A stretch of DNA of 64,000 nt from Citrobacter arsenatis (GTDB lineage Bacteria; Pseudomonadota; Gammaproteobacteria; Enterobacterales; Enterobacteriaceae), in contig NZ_CP037864.1 in the NCBI RefSeq assembly GCF_004353845.1, positions 5,022,001-5,086,000 on the forward strand, in the 5' to 3' direction. Position numbers and translations under genes: made by a program. Of the stretch, positions 36,301 through 44,896 are shown piece by piece. Each line of letters begins with the position of its first letter. Positions within the stretch are counted from its first letter, which is position 1. The notes beneath the pieces were generated by a model. It saw nothing but the letters and a program-made list of their open reading frames with translations. It did no database searches and was not told the origin of the DNA.

Positions 36301-36309
36301 CTGAAAGCG

Positions 36310-36391
36310 TGCCGGATGACGACGCTTCGCGTCTTATCCGGCCTACAACCACCATCCAGGTAGGCCTGATAAACGAAGCGCCATCAGGCAC
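36310..36391. repeat. BIME between the GH127 gene and yiaT
   Basis: A REP unit (GTGCCGGATGACGACGC...) at 36310-36346 and an inverted, diverged unit ending GCGCCATCAGGCAC at 36391, between convergent genes. Confidence 0.85.
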
Positions 36392-36400
36392 GTATTTAAA

Positions 36401-37141
36401 TCAGAAACGCCATGTCAGACCGGACATCAAGGTGAAGCTGTCATCGCGATCAACCATCGGGCTATTTTTAATGTCATCCGGCAGCGCACTATAGTTGGCG
36501 CTGGCCAGCAGCGTCAGGTTGCTGGTCAACGCGTATTTAGCGGACAGGCCAACATACGGTGTCCAGCTGTCCCCTGGGGAGTAGCTTGATAACCCACTAC
36601 GGCGGGATTCATTGCCGGAAATGCCGTAGTAATATTCGTTGAAGTTTTCGTCATAGTAGAGCACGCCAATCGCAGGCGTCAGCGTCAGCTTGCCCATCGG
36701 CATTTGGCGGAACAGCGACAATTCCCCGACCCAACCATTGCTGTTATCCAGCACATCCGCTGCGGCAGAAACTTTCACGCTGCCCCATTTCTCATGGTGA
36801 TACCACGCAGCACCCGCCATCGCGGTCGCATCACGCTTATCCAGCTTTTTCATCGCATGATCGTCGTTATCACCTGGATCAAACTCAAGCGGCATGTATG
36901 AGGCAGTGATGCTAAATTCATTACTTTCATTTTTTGAAAGAATATAACCTAACGTTGTTTGCCTAAAATAAAATGATTCACTTTCATAACTGACAAGTGG
37001 TACTGCGTGAACGTTATCATTATATCCACGATAAGGAGATTCATTATATACAGCGCCAGCACCAATAGAAAATTCTGCGGCAGTTGCACTCGCCATAAAA
37101 GAAAAGGCGAACAGCGCCACAATATTGCGTTTAATTAACAT
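36401..37141 (-). CDS. yiaT: YiaT, MipA/OmpV-family outer membrane protein
   Basis: A 246-residue protein with a signal peptide (cleavage near ATA|AEF) and alternating hydrophobic strands ending in a C-terminal Phe (TWRF), as in outer membrane beta-barrels. It belongs to the MipA/OmpV family, whose members serve as scaffolds for murein enzymes or as porin-like proteins. Diverges from the LysR gene yiaU, which may control it. E. coli YiaT has no settled function. Confidence 0.88.
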   Translation of the reverse strand: MLIKRNIVALFAFSFMASATAAEFSIGAGAVYNESPYRGYNDNVHAVPLVSYESESFYFRQTTLGYILSKNESNEFSITASYMPLEFDPGDNDDHAMKKLDKRDATAMAGAAWYHHEKWGSVKVSAAADVLDNSNGWVGELSLFRQMPMGKLTLTPAIGVLYYDENFNEYYYGISGNESRRSGLSSYSPGDSWTPYVGLSAKYALTSNLTLLASANYSALPDDIKNSPMVDRDDSFTLMSGLTWRF

Positions 37142-37220
37142 GCCAACATTCCATTTTAAAATAAGCTACAAAGCGCGTGCATAATAATGCTTACAATTTC
37201 ATCGATGCAACATTCATATT

Positions 37221-37234
37221 TATATAGTAATATA
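37221..37234. promoter_or_regulatory. TATAT-N4-ATATA palindrome upstream of yiaT/yiaU
   Basis: TATATAGTAATATA lies in the A/T-rich gap between divergent yiaT and yiaU. The same architecture (TATAT-N4-ATATA, preceded by ATT) recurs at 39931-39944 upstream of yiaW. It has the size and symmetry of a LysR-type site and may bind YiaU. Simple A/T bias is the alternative. Confidence 0.4.
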
Positions 37235-37250
37235 TACAAACATATATATA

Positions 37251-38225
37251 TTGGGTTTGGCGATGAACAAATTACAACTCAAACACCGGGAACTGAAGAT
37301 TATTTCGGTAATTGCTGCCAGTGAAAACATCAGTCATGCCGCTACGGTTCTCGGCATCGCACAGGCCAACGTCAGCAAATATCTTGCTGATTTTGAATCA
37401 AAAGTTGGATTAAAGGTGTTTGATCGCACCACCCGACAACTGACCCTCACGCCGTTTGGTACGGCGCTGCTTCCTTACATCAATGACATGTTAGACAGAA
37501 ACGATCAGCTCAATAGTTTTATTGCTGATTATAAGCATGAAAAACGTGGCCGAGTAACGGTCTATGCACCAACGGGAATTATTGCTTACTTATCGCAACA
37601 TGTTATTGCAAAAATTCAGAATATCGGCGGCATTAGCCTCTCACTTAAAACATGTAACCTTGAGCGGAAAGCATTTTATGAAGGCGTAGAATTTCCTGAT
37701 GATTGTGATGTTTTAATCACCTATGCACACCCTAAGGATGAATCACTGGTCGCCAGTTTTATTACCAAATATGCAGTGACGGCATTTGCCAGCCCTGAAT
37801 ATGTCAAAGAACATCCTATTAGTAGTCCGGATGAACTGGAAGAACATTCCTGCATTCTGATTGATTCCATGATGATAGATGATGCCAATATCTGGCGTTT
37901 CACCTCCTCCGGCGGCAAGGAAATGCACGATTATCGGGTGACCGGAAATTATGTCTGCGACAATACACAGTCTGCATTGGCGCTGGCACGTAACCACCTG
38001 GGCATTGTTTTTGCGCCGAATGCGAGTGTACAAAAAGATGTTCAATCCGGATTGCTGGTTCCATGTTTCTCAGAACAGCATGAATGGTGGCTGGATTTGG
38101 TAGCGATTTTCCGCAAGCGTGAATATCAGCCATGGCGGGTACAGTTTATTCTTGATGAGATGTTGGCAGAGATCCGCCAGCAGCTTACTCAGTCGCTGGA
38201 GCAGCAGACTGAGCAAGCAAAATGA
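37251..38225 (+). CDS. yiaU: YiaU, LysR-family regulator
   Basis: A 324-residue LysR-type regulator with the N-terminal winged helix-turn-helix (ENISHAATVLGIAQANVSKYLADFESKVG) and a C-terminal periplasmic-binding-like effector domain. The start given is a TTG, which matches the length I recall for E. coli YiaU; an ATG at 37263 would give 320 residues. Neither has a strong ribosome binding site. It diverges from yiaT and converges with yiaVW. Confidence 0.88.
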   Translation: MGLAMNKLQLKHRELKIISVIAASENISHAATVLGIAQANVSKYLADFESKVGLKVFDRTTRQLTLTPFGTALLPYINDMLDRNDQLNSFIADYKHEKRGRVTVYAPTGIIAYLSQHVIAKIQNIGGISLSLKTCNLERKAFYEGVEFPDDCDVLITYAHPKDESLVASFITKYAVTAFASPEYVKEHPISSPDELEEHSCILIDSMMIDDANIWRFTSSGGKEMHDYRVTGNYVCDNTQSALALARNHLGIVFAPNASVQKDVQSGLLVPCFSEQHEWWLDLVAIFRKREYQPWRVQFILDEMLAEIRQQLTQSLEQQTEQAK

Positions 38226-38251
38226 GGATACCAGACTCAACAGGCGTTATT

Positions 38252-38362
38252 GGCGCAGGTAGTTTGAACACGGACAGCGCGCAGAAACCGGAGCGTACAC
38301 GCAGTACGTGAGGATTTCGAGCACTGCCCAGGTTCAAAATGGCAAGCAAAATAGCCTGTGCC
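38252..38362. repeat. 111-base nested imperfect palindrome between yiaU and yiaV
   Basis: Four nested paired blocks fold the whole segment into one hairpin: GGCGCAGG (38252) with CCTGTGCC (38355), TTTGAAC (38263) with GTTCAAA (38332), GGACAGCGC (38272) with GCACTGCCC (38321), and CGTAC (38294) with GTACG (38304). It ends at the first base of the complemented yiaV stop codon. It resembles an interspersed enteric palindromic repeat and may end both convergent transcripts. I cannot name the family. Confidence 0.65.
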
Positions 38363-39498
38363 TAGTGGTCGAGATACAGGTAATGCACCCAGCTGGTCAT
38401 CCTCAGCAAGACCTTACGCATGACCGACACATGTTCGAAGTGGTCAGAGTAAACGGCGACCTGGGCGTAAATACCATCAGGTAACGCGCTCACATCCGCA
38501 TTTTCATTCAGCTCAATTGTGGCAATCACCCCTTCAGAACCGGGCGTAGAATTTAAGGATTGCAGCGCCCCGTTCGACTGGTATGTCCCCCCCGGTACGG
38601 CCGGGCTGATGGCAGCCAGTTTACCGCTAAATACCTTACCCGGCAGGGCGTTAAACACCACTTCCGCTTCATCGCCTGGCTCCAGTCGCAGCAGCGAGTT
38701 TTGACGGAACTGGGCGATAATTTGCCGTTTTTGATCCGGAATAAACACCATCACCGGGCGCATTGGCAGCGCGGCGGCATAGGTTCCGGGACGCATCAAT
38801 ACCTGAGTAACGTAACCATCGCTGGGCGCGCGAACCACGGTCTGGTCCAGGTTAAACTCCGCTTCGGCCAACTGCGCTTTCAGGCTGGCAATTTGCGAAT
38901 TTTCACCCTGCACCAGGCTGTCTAACTGACTCTGGATTTGCTGTTGTTCTGCAACAGAGGATTTCACCGCGGCTTCCTGCGCCAGATAGTTTTGCCGCGC
39001 CGCGTCGATATCGCGTTCAGAAAAAGGATTCACCTTCGCCTGACTCCCCTGCGCATAGCGCTGGTAATCTTTAGCCAGTTTGTCACGCGTGGCCTTTGCC
39101 CGCTGCGTGTTGGCTTGCATTTCGTCTAACTGCGCAACCAGAGCCTGCTCTTTATGCTGTGCGGTGACAATATCAGCTTTCAGACGATCTACCCGCGCCT
39201 GATAACGTCCCGGATTGAGTTTAAACAGAACCTCGCCTTTTTTGATCAGCGTATTCTTCTTATCCGTCACTTCCGTCACGACACCCGTTACCTGCGGTAC
39301 GACGGGAATAGAAATTACCGCCTTTTGCGCCTTAAATGTATACGGATGGTTATAATTCATCAGTAATATCAGCCCGCAAACAATGAATATACCGCCCAAT
39401 GCTGCGGTAGGTACTGTCCATTTATTTACAGGAATTTTAAATATTTTAAATATTGACCATGCGCACGCGACATAGGTCAGAACGATCAGTAAATCCAT
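38362..39498 (-). CDS. yiaV: YiaV, HlyD-type membrane fusion protein
   Basis: A 378-residue membrane-anchored periplasmic adaptor. Two N-terminal hydrophobic segments (MDLLIVLTYVACAWSIF and AALGGIFIVCGLILLMNY) are followed by a lipoyl/beta-barrel half (IPVVPQVTGVVTEV), a coiled coil (about 95-215) and the second lipoyl half (VRAPSDGYVTQVLMRPG). It forms a unit with yiaW. No transporter partner is adjacent. It is strikingly similar to the yibH product at 47096-48232. Confidence 0.92.
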   Translation of the reverse strand: MDLLIVLTYVACAWSIFKIFKIPVNKWTVPTAALGGIFIVCGLILLMNYNHPYTFKAQKAVISIPVVPQVTGVVTEVTDKKNTLIKKGEVLFKLNPGRYQARVDRLKADIVTAQHKEQALVAQLDEMQANTQRAKATRDKLAKDYQRYAQGSQAKVNPFSERDIDAARQNYLAQEAAVKSSVAEQQQIQSQLDSLVQGENSQIASLKAQLAEAEFNLDQTVVRAPSDGYVTQVLMRPGTYAAALPMRPVMVFIPDQKRQIIAQFRQNSLLRLEPGDEAEVVFNALPGKVFSGKLAAISPAVPGGTYQSNGALQSLNSTPGSEGVIATIELNENADVSALPDGIYAQVAVYSDHFEHVSVMRKVLLRMTSWVHYLYLDH

Positions 39499-39503
39499 CG
39501 ATA

Positions 39504-39827
39504 TTACTCCGCCGGAGAGGTCTTCGCCTCACCCAGTTTCTTTTCCAGATCGGCAACCCTTGCCTGAAGCTGGATCAGGGAAGAATCCGCGCTCTGCATG
39601 CCCCACCCGCGTTCCGGACGATAAAGCGTTGCCCAGATCCATAAAAAGGGCCAAATAACATGTAAGGTAAACAAGCTCACCCAGCCAGCGACATGTATTG
39701 CGTCAGCATGAGGATGGTTACGTTTCTTTGCAATTAGATAGGGAATATCATGCAGAATAATAATCCCGTAAAAAATGACCAGGAATACAAAAATAAGCAC
39801 TCCTAATGCAAAATAATCAAGGAACAT
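39504..39827 (-). CDS. yiaW: YiaW, DUF3302 inner membrane protein
   Basis: A 107-residue protein with two membrane segments (FALGVLIFVFLVIFYGIII and WVSLFTLHVIWPFLWIWATLY) and a C-terminal coiled-coil tail. Matches DUF3302. Five bases separate it from yiaV, so the two are made together. It is a paralog of yibI. Function is unknown; it may help the adaptor YiaV in the membrane. Confidence 0.9.
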   Translation of the reverse strand: MFLDYFALGVLIFVFLVIFYGIIILHDIPYLIAKKRNHPHADAIHVAGWVSLFTLHVIWPFLWIWATLYRPERGWGMQSADSSLIQLQARVADLEKKLGEAKTSPAE

Positions 39828-39930
39828 ATTTGCCTCAGGGATTTAAATAAAAAATTCGGCTGCTATTTGATTTAAACAATAGAGTTGATAATAGTAGTGG
39901 AATGACCAGATTGGATGCAATGGTGTTATT

Positions 39931-39944
39931 TATATAACGATATA
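39931..39944. promoter_or_regulatory. TATAT-N4-ATATA palindrome upstream of yiaW
   Basis: TATATAACGATATA, about 105 bases upstream of the yiaW start, shares the architecture and 5' flank (ATT) of the motif in the yiaT-yiaU gap. It is a candidate common operator for YiaU. Confidence 0.4.
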
Positions 39945-39954
39945 TGGGTTTCTA

Positions 39955-40078
39955 TATATACCCGTTGTCTTTCGAGCTGCTTCTTTGTTGGCTGCGTTCG
40001 TTCACCCCAGTCACTTACCTGAGTAAGCTCCTGGGGATGCCCGGTACGCTAAACGCGTCCGGGCAGTAAGTGACAGGA
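39955..40078. repeat. Rearranged ERIC element between yiaW and aldB
   Basis: Reversed ERIC sequence is clear up to the core (CACCCCAGTCACTTAC at 40003-40018, then GTAAGCTCCTGGGGAT). The remaining third is replaced by a different hairpin with GCCCGG/CCGGGC arms and a second inverted copy of the core (GTAAGTGAC at 40066-40074). It ends next to the aldB stop and probably also works as a terminator. Confidence 0.75.
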
Positions 40079-40080
40079 TA

Positions 40081-41619
40081 TTAAAACAGTCCCAGCGGTT
40101 TATCTGAGTAACTCACCAGCAGGCATTTGGTTTGCTGATAATGCTCAAGCATCATCTTGTGCGTCTCGCGCCCGATGCCCGACTGCTTGTAGCCGCCGAA
40201 CGCCGCATGCGCCGGGTAAGCATGGTAACAGTTGGTCCATACGCGCCCTGCCTGAATCCCGCGGCCCATCTTGTACGCCAGATTTCCATTACGGCTCCAG
40301 ACACCAGCACCGAGTCCGTATTGGGTGTCATTGGCGATTTCCAGCGCCTCTTCCATGGTTTTGAAGGTCGTGACGGCCAGCACCGGTCCAAAGATCTCTT
40401 CCTGGAAAACCCGCATGTTGTTCTTACCAAACAGAATGGTCGGTTCGAGGTAATAACCCTCTTTCAACTCGCCATCCAACTGCTTGCGCCGTCCCCCGGT
40501 AAGAACATCGGCCCCTTCTTTCTTACCAATGTCGATGTAATTCAGAATGGTTTCCAGTTGACCATGCGACACCTGCGCACCCATTTGCGTCACGCTATCT
40601 AACGGGTTGCCGCTACGAATACTCTCCACCCGGCGAATCGCTCGTTCCATAAAACGTTCGTAAATGGATTCCTGCACCAGCGCACGGCTTGGACAGGTAC
40701 ACACCTCGCCCTGGTTAAAGGCAAACAGCGCAAAGCCCTCCAGCGCTTTGTCAAAGAACGCATCTTCTTCATCCATCACGTCAGCGAAGAAGATATTGGG
40801 CGATTTCCCACCCAGCTCCAGCGTGACGGGAATAATATTCTGCGTGGCGTACTGCATGATCTGCTGCCCGACCTCCGTTGAGCCGGTAAACGCCACTTTC
40901 GCAATGCGTTTTGACGTCGCCAGATACTCACCGATTTCCCCACCCGCGCCGTTTACCACGTTCACCACGCCAGGCGGGAGCAAATCGCCGATGACTTCCA
41001 TCAACAACAGTACAGACAGCGGGGTCAGCCGCGCAGGTTTAAGCACCACGCAGTTACCCGCCGCCAGCGCAGGTGCCATCTTCCAGCTCGCCATCAGCAG
41101 CGGGAAGTTCCACGGGATAATTTGCCCTACCACGCCAAGAGGTTCATGGAAGTGATACGCCACGGTCTCGCTATCAACCTCGCTGATTCCCCCTTCCTGC
41201 GCACGAATACAGGAAGCGAAATAGCGGAAATGGTCAATCGCCAGCGGCACGTCTGCCGCGCTGGTTTCGCGGATAGGTTTACCGTTATCCCAGGTTTCGG
41301 CAGTCGCCAGCAGCTCGAGATTTTGCTCCATACGATCGGCGATTTTGAACAGAATCGCTGCCCTGTCCTGCACGGATGTCTGCGCCCACTTATCTTTTAC
41401 TTTGTGCGCGGCATCCAGTGCCAGATCGATATCCTTTTTGCCTGAAGAGGCCACTTCGCACAGTAATTGCCCGGTTACCGGCGTCAGGTTTTGGTAATAC
41501 TCACCGTCTGCCGGTGCGACCCAGTCACCGCCGATAAAGTTATCGTATCGGGCTTTCAACTTCAGAGGGTAACCATACTCGCCGGGATAAATACGCGTTG
41601 AAGGGGGGTTATTGGTCAT
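40081..41619 (-). CDS. aldB: Aldehyde dehydrogenase B
   Basis: A 512-residue NADP-linked aldehyde dehydrogenase, the same length as E. coli AldB and nearly identical in sequence. The catalytic Cys is in NQGEVCTCP, the active Glu in VTLELGGKSP, and the cofactor loop is FTGSTEVG. In E. coli it oxidises acetaldehyde and other small aldehydes in stationary phase under RpoS, CRP and Fis. I use the ATG at 41619 (MTNNPPS, with AAGGAG upstream); an in-frame ATG at 41649 would add 10 residues. Confidence 0.96.
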   Translation of the reverse strand: MTNNPPSTRIYPGEYGYPLKLKARYDNFIGGDWVAPADGEYYQNLTPVTGQLLCEVASSGKKDIDLALDAAHKVKDKWAQTSVQDRAAILFKIADRMEQNLELLATAETWDNGKPIRETSAADVPLAIDHFRYFASCIRAQEGGISEVDSETVAYHFHEPLGVVGQIIPWNFPLLMASWKMAPALAAGNCVVLKPARLTPLSVLLLMEVIGDLLPPGVVNVVNGAGGEIGEYLATSKRIAKVAFTGSTEVGQQIMQYATQNIIPVTLELGGKSPNIFFADVMDEEDAFFDKALEGFALFAFNQGEVCTCPSRALVQESIYERFMERAIRRVESIRSGNPLDSVTQMGAQVSHGQLETILNYIDIGKKEGADVLTGGRRKQLDGELKEGYYLEPTILFGKNNMRVFQEEIFGPVLAVTTFKTMEEALEIANDTQYGLGAGVWSRNGNLAYKMGRGIQAGRVWTNCYHAYPAHAAFGGYKQSGIGRETHKMMLEHYQQTKCLLVSYSDKPLGLF

Positions 41620-41711
41620 GACCGTCTCCTTGCTGTAGGGGTACTTCAAGGGTAGACGGGGCTGGCGAATTATTCGCCAGCCATTTCCTGCTTTACGACA
41701 GGTATCACGAA

Positions 41712-42863
41712 TTACATGGCAGCGCGATAAATCGCCATGATTTCTTCATGAGTCGCCTGAATTGGGTTAGTGAAACCACAGGCATCTTTCAGGGCATTGG
41801 TCGCCAGAACAGCAATATCTTCTTCCTTCACGTTCAGCTCACGCAGACCGGCTGGAATATTCACCTTCTGCGCCAGTTCGCGGATCGCCGCGATGCAGGC
41901 TTCCGCCCCTTGCTCTGCGTTCAATTCCGCAACGTCCACACCCATCGCCGCAGCGCAATCGCGCAGACGAGCGGCAGCCACTTTGCTGTTGAAAACCTGC
42001 ACATGCGGTAGCAGTACAGCGTTACATACACCGTGCGGCAGATCGTAGAAACCACCCAACTGGTGCGCCATGGCGTGCACGTAGCCAAGAGAGGCGTTGT
42101 TAAAGGCCATACCCGCAAGGAACTGCGCGTAGGCCATCGCTTCACGCGCCTGAGCGTTGCTGCCATCTTCAACGGCGACCGGCAGGTTTTCGGCAATCAT
42201 AGTAACCGCTTTCAGCGCGCACGCATCGGTAATAGGAGTCGCAGCAATAGAAACATAGGCTTCGATAGCATGAGTCAGCGCATCCATACCGGTTGCCGCC
42301 GTCAGAGACTTCGGCATGCCGACCATCAGCGAGGAGTCATTAACGGAAAGCAGCGGCGTAACGTGTTTATCCACAATCGCCATTTTAATGTGGCGTACTT
42401 CATCAGTAATAATGCAAAAACGGGTCATCTCAGACGCCGTACCCGCAGTGGTGTTAATGGCAATCATTGGCAGCTGTGGTTTTGCAGAACGGTCCACGCC
42501 TTCGTAATCGCGAATATCGCCGCCGTTAGCCGCCACCAGCGCAATGCCCTTCGCACAATCGTGCGGAGAACCACCACCGAGGGAAATAACGCTATCACAT
42601 TGGTTTTCTTTCAACATTTGCAGGCCAGCAGCAACATTACTGGTCGTGGGATTAGGATGCGTACCGTCGTAAATTACGCTGGAAATATCACGTTCCTGTA
42701 ATGCCTTTTGAATCTCGCCAGCCATACCTAATTTCGTCAGCATGGCATCCGTGACAATCAGCGTACGGCGAAAACCATATTCCGCCATTGTATTCATCGC
42801 GTCTTTTAATGAATCAGCGCCGATTACATTCACGGAAGGAATAAAAAATGTTGAAGCAGCCAT
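41712..42863 (-). CDS. yiaY: YiaY, iron-containing alcohol dehydrogenase
   Basis: A 383-residue group III metal-dependent alcohol dehydrogenase. The nucleotide-binding GGGSPHDCAK and the metal ligands in DALTHAIEAY and HAMAHQLGGFYDLPHG are all present. It probably interconverts a short alcohol and aldehyde; the E. coli enzyme's substrate is uncertain. It lies 92 bases upstream of aldB on the same strand, so alcohol to aldehyde to acid is a plausible pairing. Confidence 0.93.
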   Translation of the reverse strand: MAASTFFIPSVNVIGADSLKDAMNTMAEYGFRRTLIVTDAMLTKLGMAGEIQKALQERDISSVIYDGTHPNPTTSNVAAGLQMLKENQCDSVISLGGGSPHDCAKGIALVAANGGDIRDYEGVDRSAKPQLPMIAINTTAGTASEMTRFCIITDEVRHIKMAIVDKHVTPLLSVNDSSLMVGMPKSLTAATGMDALTHAIEAYVSIAATPITDACALKAVTMIAENLPVAVEDGSNAQAREAMAYAQFLAGMAFNNASLGYVHAMAHQLGGFYDLPHGVCNAVLLPHVQVFNSKVAAARLRDCAAAMGVDVAELNAEQGAEACIAAIRELAQKVNIPAGLRELNVKEEDIAVLATNALKDACGFTNPIQATHEEIMAIYRAAM

Positions 42864-42960
42864 TGTACGATCCTTAATTACTCAAAAGAGTCAGGAAGCA
42901 TACGTGTGAAATATCCAACAAAATATGATCGTGGTTGTTATTTTAATAACACCTAAAATT

Positions 42961-42998
42961 AAAAAGCACATTAGGTTCATATTCTAATGTGCTTTTTT
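42961..42998. terminator. Bidirectional terminator between selB and yiaY
   Basis: AAAAGCACATTAG pairs with CTAATGTGCTTTT across a nine-base loop, with A and T runs on the two sides. It ends selAB on the - strand before yiaY. Confidence 0.85.
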
Positions 42999-43051
42999 CA
43001 GTCAATATATATTTTGTATTAATTCATTTAATCCATGAATTAATTGTTTCA

Positions 43052-44896
43052 TTATTTTTCCGGGAACAATAACGCATCGCGTAATAAATGATCATTTCCC
43101 CGGCGACGCGTAAAACCAATGCGGTCAAAATATTCCAGAATCTGGATAGCCAATTTGCGCCCGACGTTAAGCCTGTCGCGGAAATCAGCCGCACAGGTCG
43201 ATCCTTTCTCCTGATCCAGCTCGCGGATCATATTGGCAAAGGCCACAATCCGGTCGTTACGGTAATAGCGATCTTTTACGATCGCGGTAATGATGCCTTG
43301 CTGTGCAGCTTGTCGTAACGCCACGCGCATCATCTGCTCATCCGTACCGGTCTGTTTTGCCAGATCGCGTACCCACCACGGTTCATCGCCAAAAAGCGGT
43401 TCTGCTTTTAACCAGATTGCCTGCTGCTCATCGCTAAAACCCGCCTTATGATCCGGCAAATGCAGCCAGCCATGATGGCTATGGATGGCGCCGCTCTCGC
43501 GCATCTTTTCAATCAGCAGCAAAACCAGCGCTTCGTCTTCCATCGGCAAAGCCATACGGCGCAGACGTTCGCGTCCAGGCCCTGGCTCATCACGATGCTG
43601 TTCGTGGTAGGTCGCCAGCGTATCGAGTACTTTTCGCTGCCAGCGCGCGGCAACGGGAGCATTCAACAGGCTGTATCCCGCCTGAATAAAGCCATGTTGT
43701 TCAATCAACGGACGCATACCGTTACCGTTGAGCTGACGCGCCCAGGCGAAGTCAGGAATATTCACCGCTCCGCGCGTCAGATGCAGCGCCAGGGCGTCAC
43801 CGTCACTCTGCGCCTTCTCCAGCGCCGACAGCCACTGCAGATATTCCGGCTTACGTTTCCCGCGACGTGGCGGATTGAGGGTTACCACGCGCGCGCCAGC
43901 CAGCGTCGTTCGGGCAGAAATATCGCGCAGCACCAGACGGTCGTTATCAGCAAGCCAAAGCGGTGCATCAAACACCAGTTCCGCCAGCGTTCCTTCAAGC
44001 AGCGAGATTCGCCCGGTTACATGACTGGCCGCGTGGTGTATATGCAACGGCTGCCACTGCATCAGCGGCGCGGCATGTTCTAAAGAAACAATCACCCGGG
44101 TAAAAGCCTCTGGCGGCGCATCGGAAAGCAGCCAGTCACCACGGTTAAGTTCTTCTTTTTGCGCATCGCCGGCAATATTCAGCGCAATACGTTGCCCCGC
44201 CTGCGCGCGATCGGTGGCCTGATTTTGCGCATGCAGGCTGCGTACGCGCATCGGTTTGTTGACGCCCGTGAGCCACAGCGTGTCACCAACATTCACTTCA
44301 CCGCTAAGCGCCGTCCCGGTCACCACCAGCCCCGCGCCTTTGACCGTAAAGGCACGGTCAATCGCCAGGCGAAAGCTGCGATCGCTGGCATGCTCGCGCG
44401 ACGGTAATTGCAGCAAATGCTCACGCAGTTCTTCGATTCCACGGTCTTCACTGGCGGCCGTCACGAACAGAGCCGCATCGGCGAAACCATAGTTCTCAAG
44501 CGTAGTGTGCACCTCGGCACGTACCGCGTTGATGCGATCCTCATCTACGCGGTCGGCTTTCGTGAGCGCCACGGTGATCTGCGGATTACCCGTCAGTTGC
44601 AAAATTTGCAAATGCTCACGCGTTTGCGCCATCACGCCATCATCACACGCAACCACCAGCAGCGCGTGGTCAATCCCGCCGACACCCGCCAGCATGTTAG
44701 ACAAGAACTTTTCGTGTCCGGGAACATCGATAAATCCCAGTATCCGCCCGTCCGGCTGCGGCCAGTAGGCATAGCCGAGATCGATGGTCATACCGCGCTT
44801 TTTTTCTTCCGGCAAACGGTCGGCATTCACGCCGGTAATCGCCTGTAATAACGTTGTTTTACCGTGGTCAACGTGTCCGGCGGTTGCAATAATCAT
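43052..44896 (-). CDS. selB: Selenocysteine-specific elongation factor SelB
   Basis: A 614-residue GTPase that delivers selenocysteyl-tRNA to UGA codons marked by a SECIS hairpin. The N-terminal EF-Tu-like part has G1 GHVDHGKT, G3 DVPGHEKF and G4 TKAD. The C-terminal half carries four winged-helix domains that bind SECIS RNA. The start overlaps the selA stop by four bases. Its presence implies selenoproteins such as formate dehydrogenases elsewhere in the genome. Confidence 0.97.
   Translation of the reverse strand: MIIATAGHVDHGKTTLLQAITGVNADRLPEEKKRGMTIDLGYAYWPQPDGRILGFIDVPGHEKFLSNMLAGVGGIDHALLVVACDDGVMAQTREHLQILQLTGNPQITVALTKADRVDEDRINAVRAEVHTTLENYGFADAALFVTAASEDRGIEELREHLLQLPSREHASDRSFRLAIDRAFTVKGAGLVVTGTALSGEVNVGDTLWLTGVNKPMRVRSLHAQNQATDRAQAGQRIALNIAGDAQKEELNRGDWLLSDAPPEAFTRVIVSLEHAAPLMQWQPLHIHHAASHVTGRISLLEGTLAELVFDAPLWLADNDRLVLRDISARTTLAGARVVTLNPPRRGKRKPEYLQWLSALEKAQSDGDALALHLTRGAVNIPDFAWARQLNGNGMRPLIEQHGFIQAGYSLLNAPVAARWQRKVLDTLATYHEQHRDEPGPGRERLRRMALPMEDEALVLLLIEKMRESGAIHSHHGWLHLPDHKAGFSDEQQAIWLKAEPLFGDEPWWVRDLAKQTGTDEQMMRVALRQAAQQGIITAIVKDRYYRNDRIVAFANMIRELDQEKGSTCAADFRDRLNVGRKLAIQILEYFDRIGFTRRRGNDHLLRDALLFPEK

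Noticed and set aside
42033..42701. 222-residue open frame on the + strand
   Set aside because: Antisense to yiaY, which is complete and conserved.
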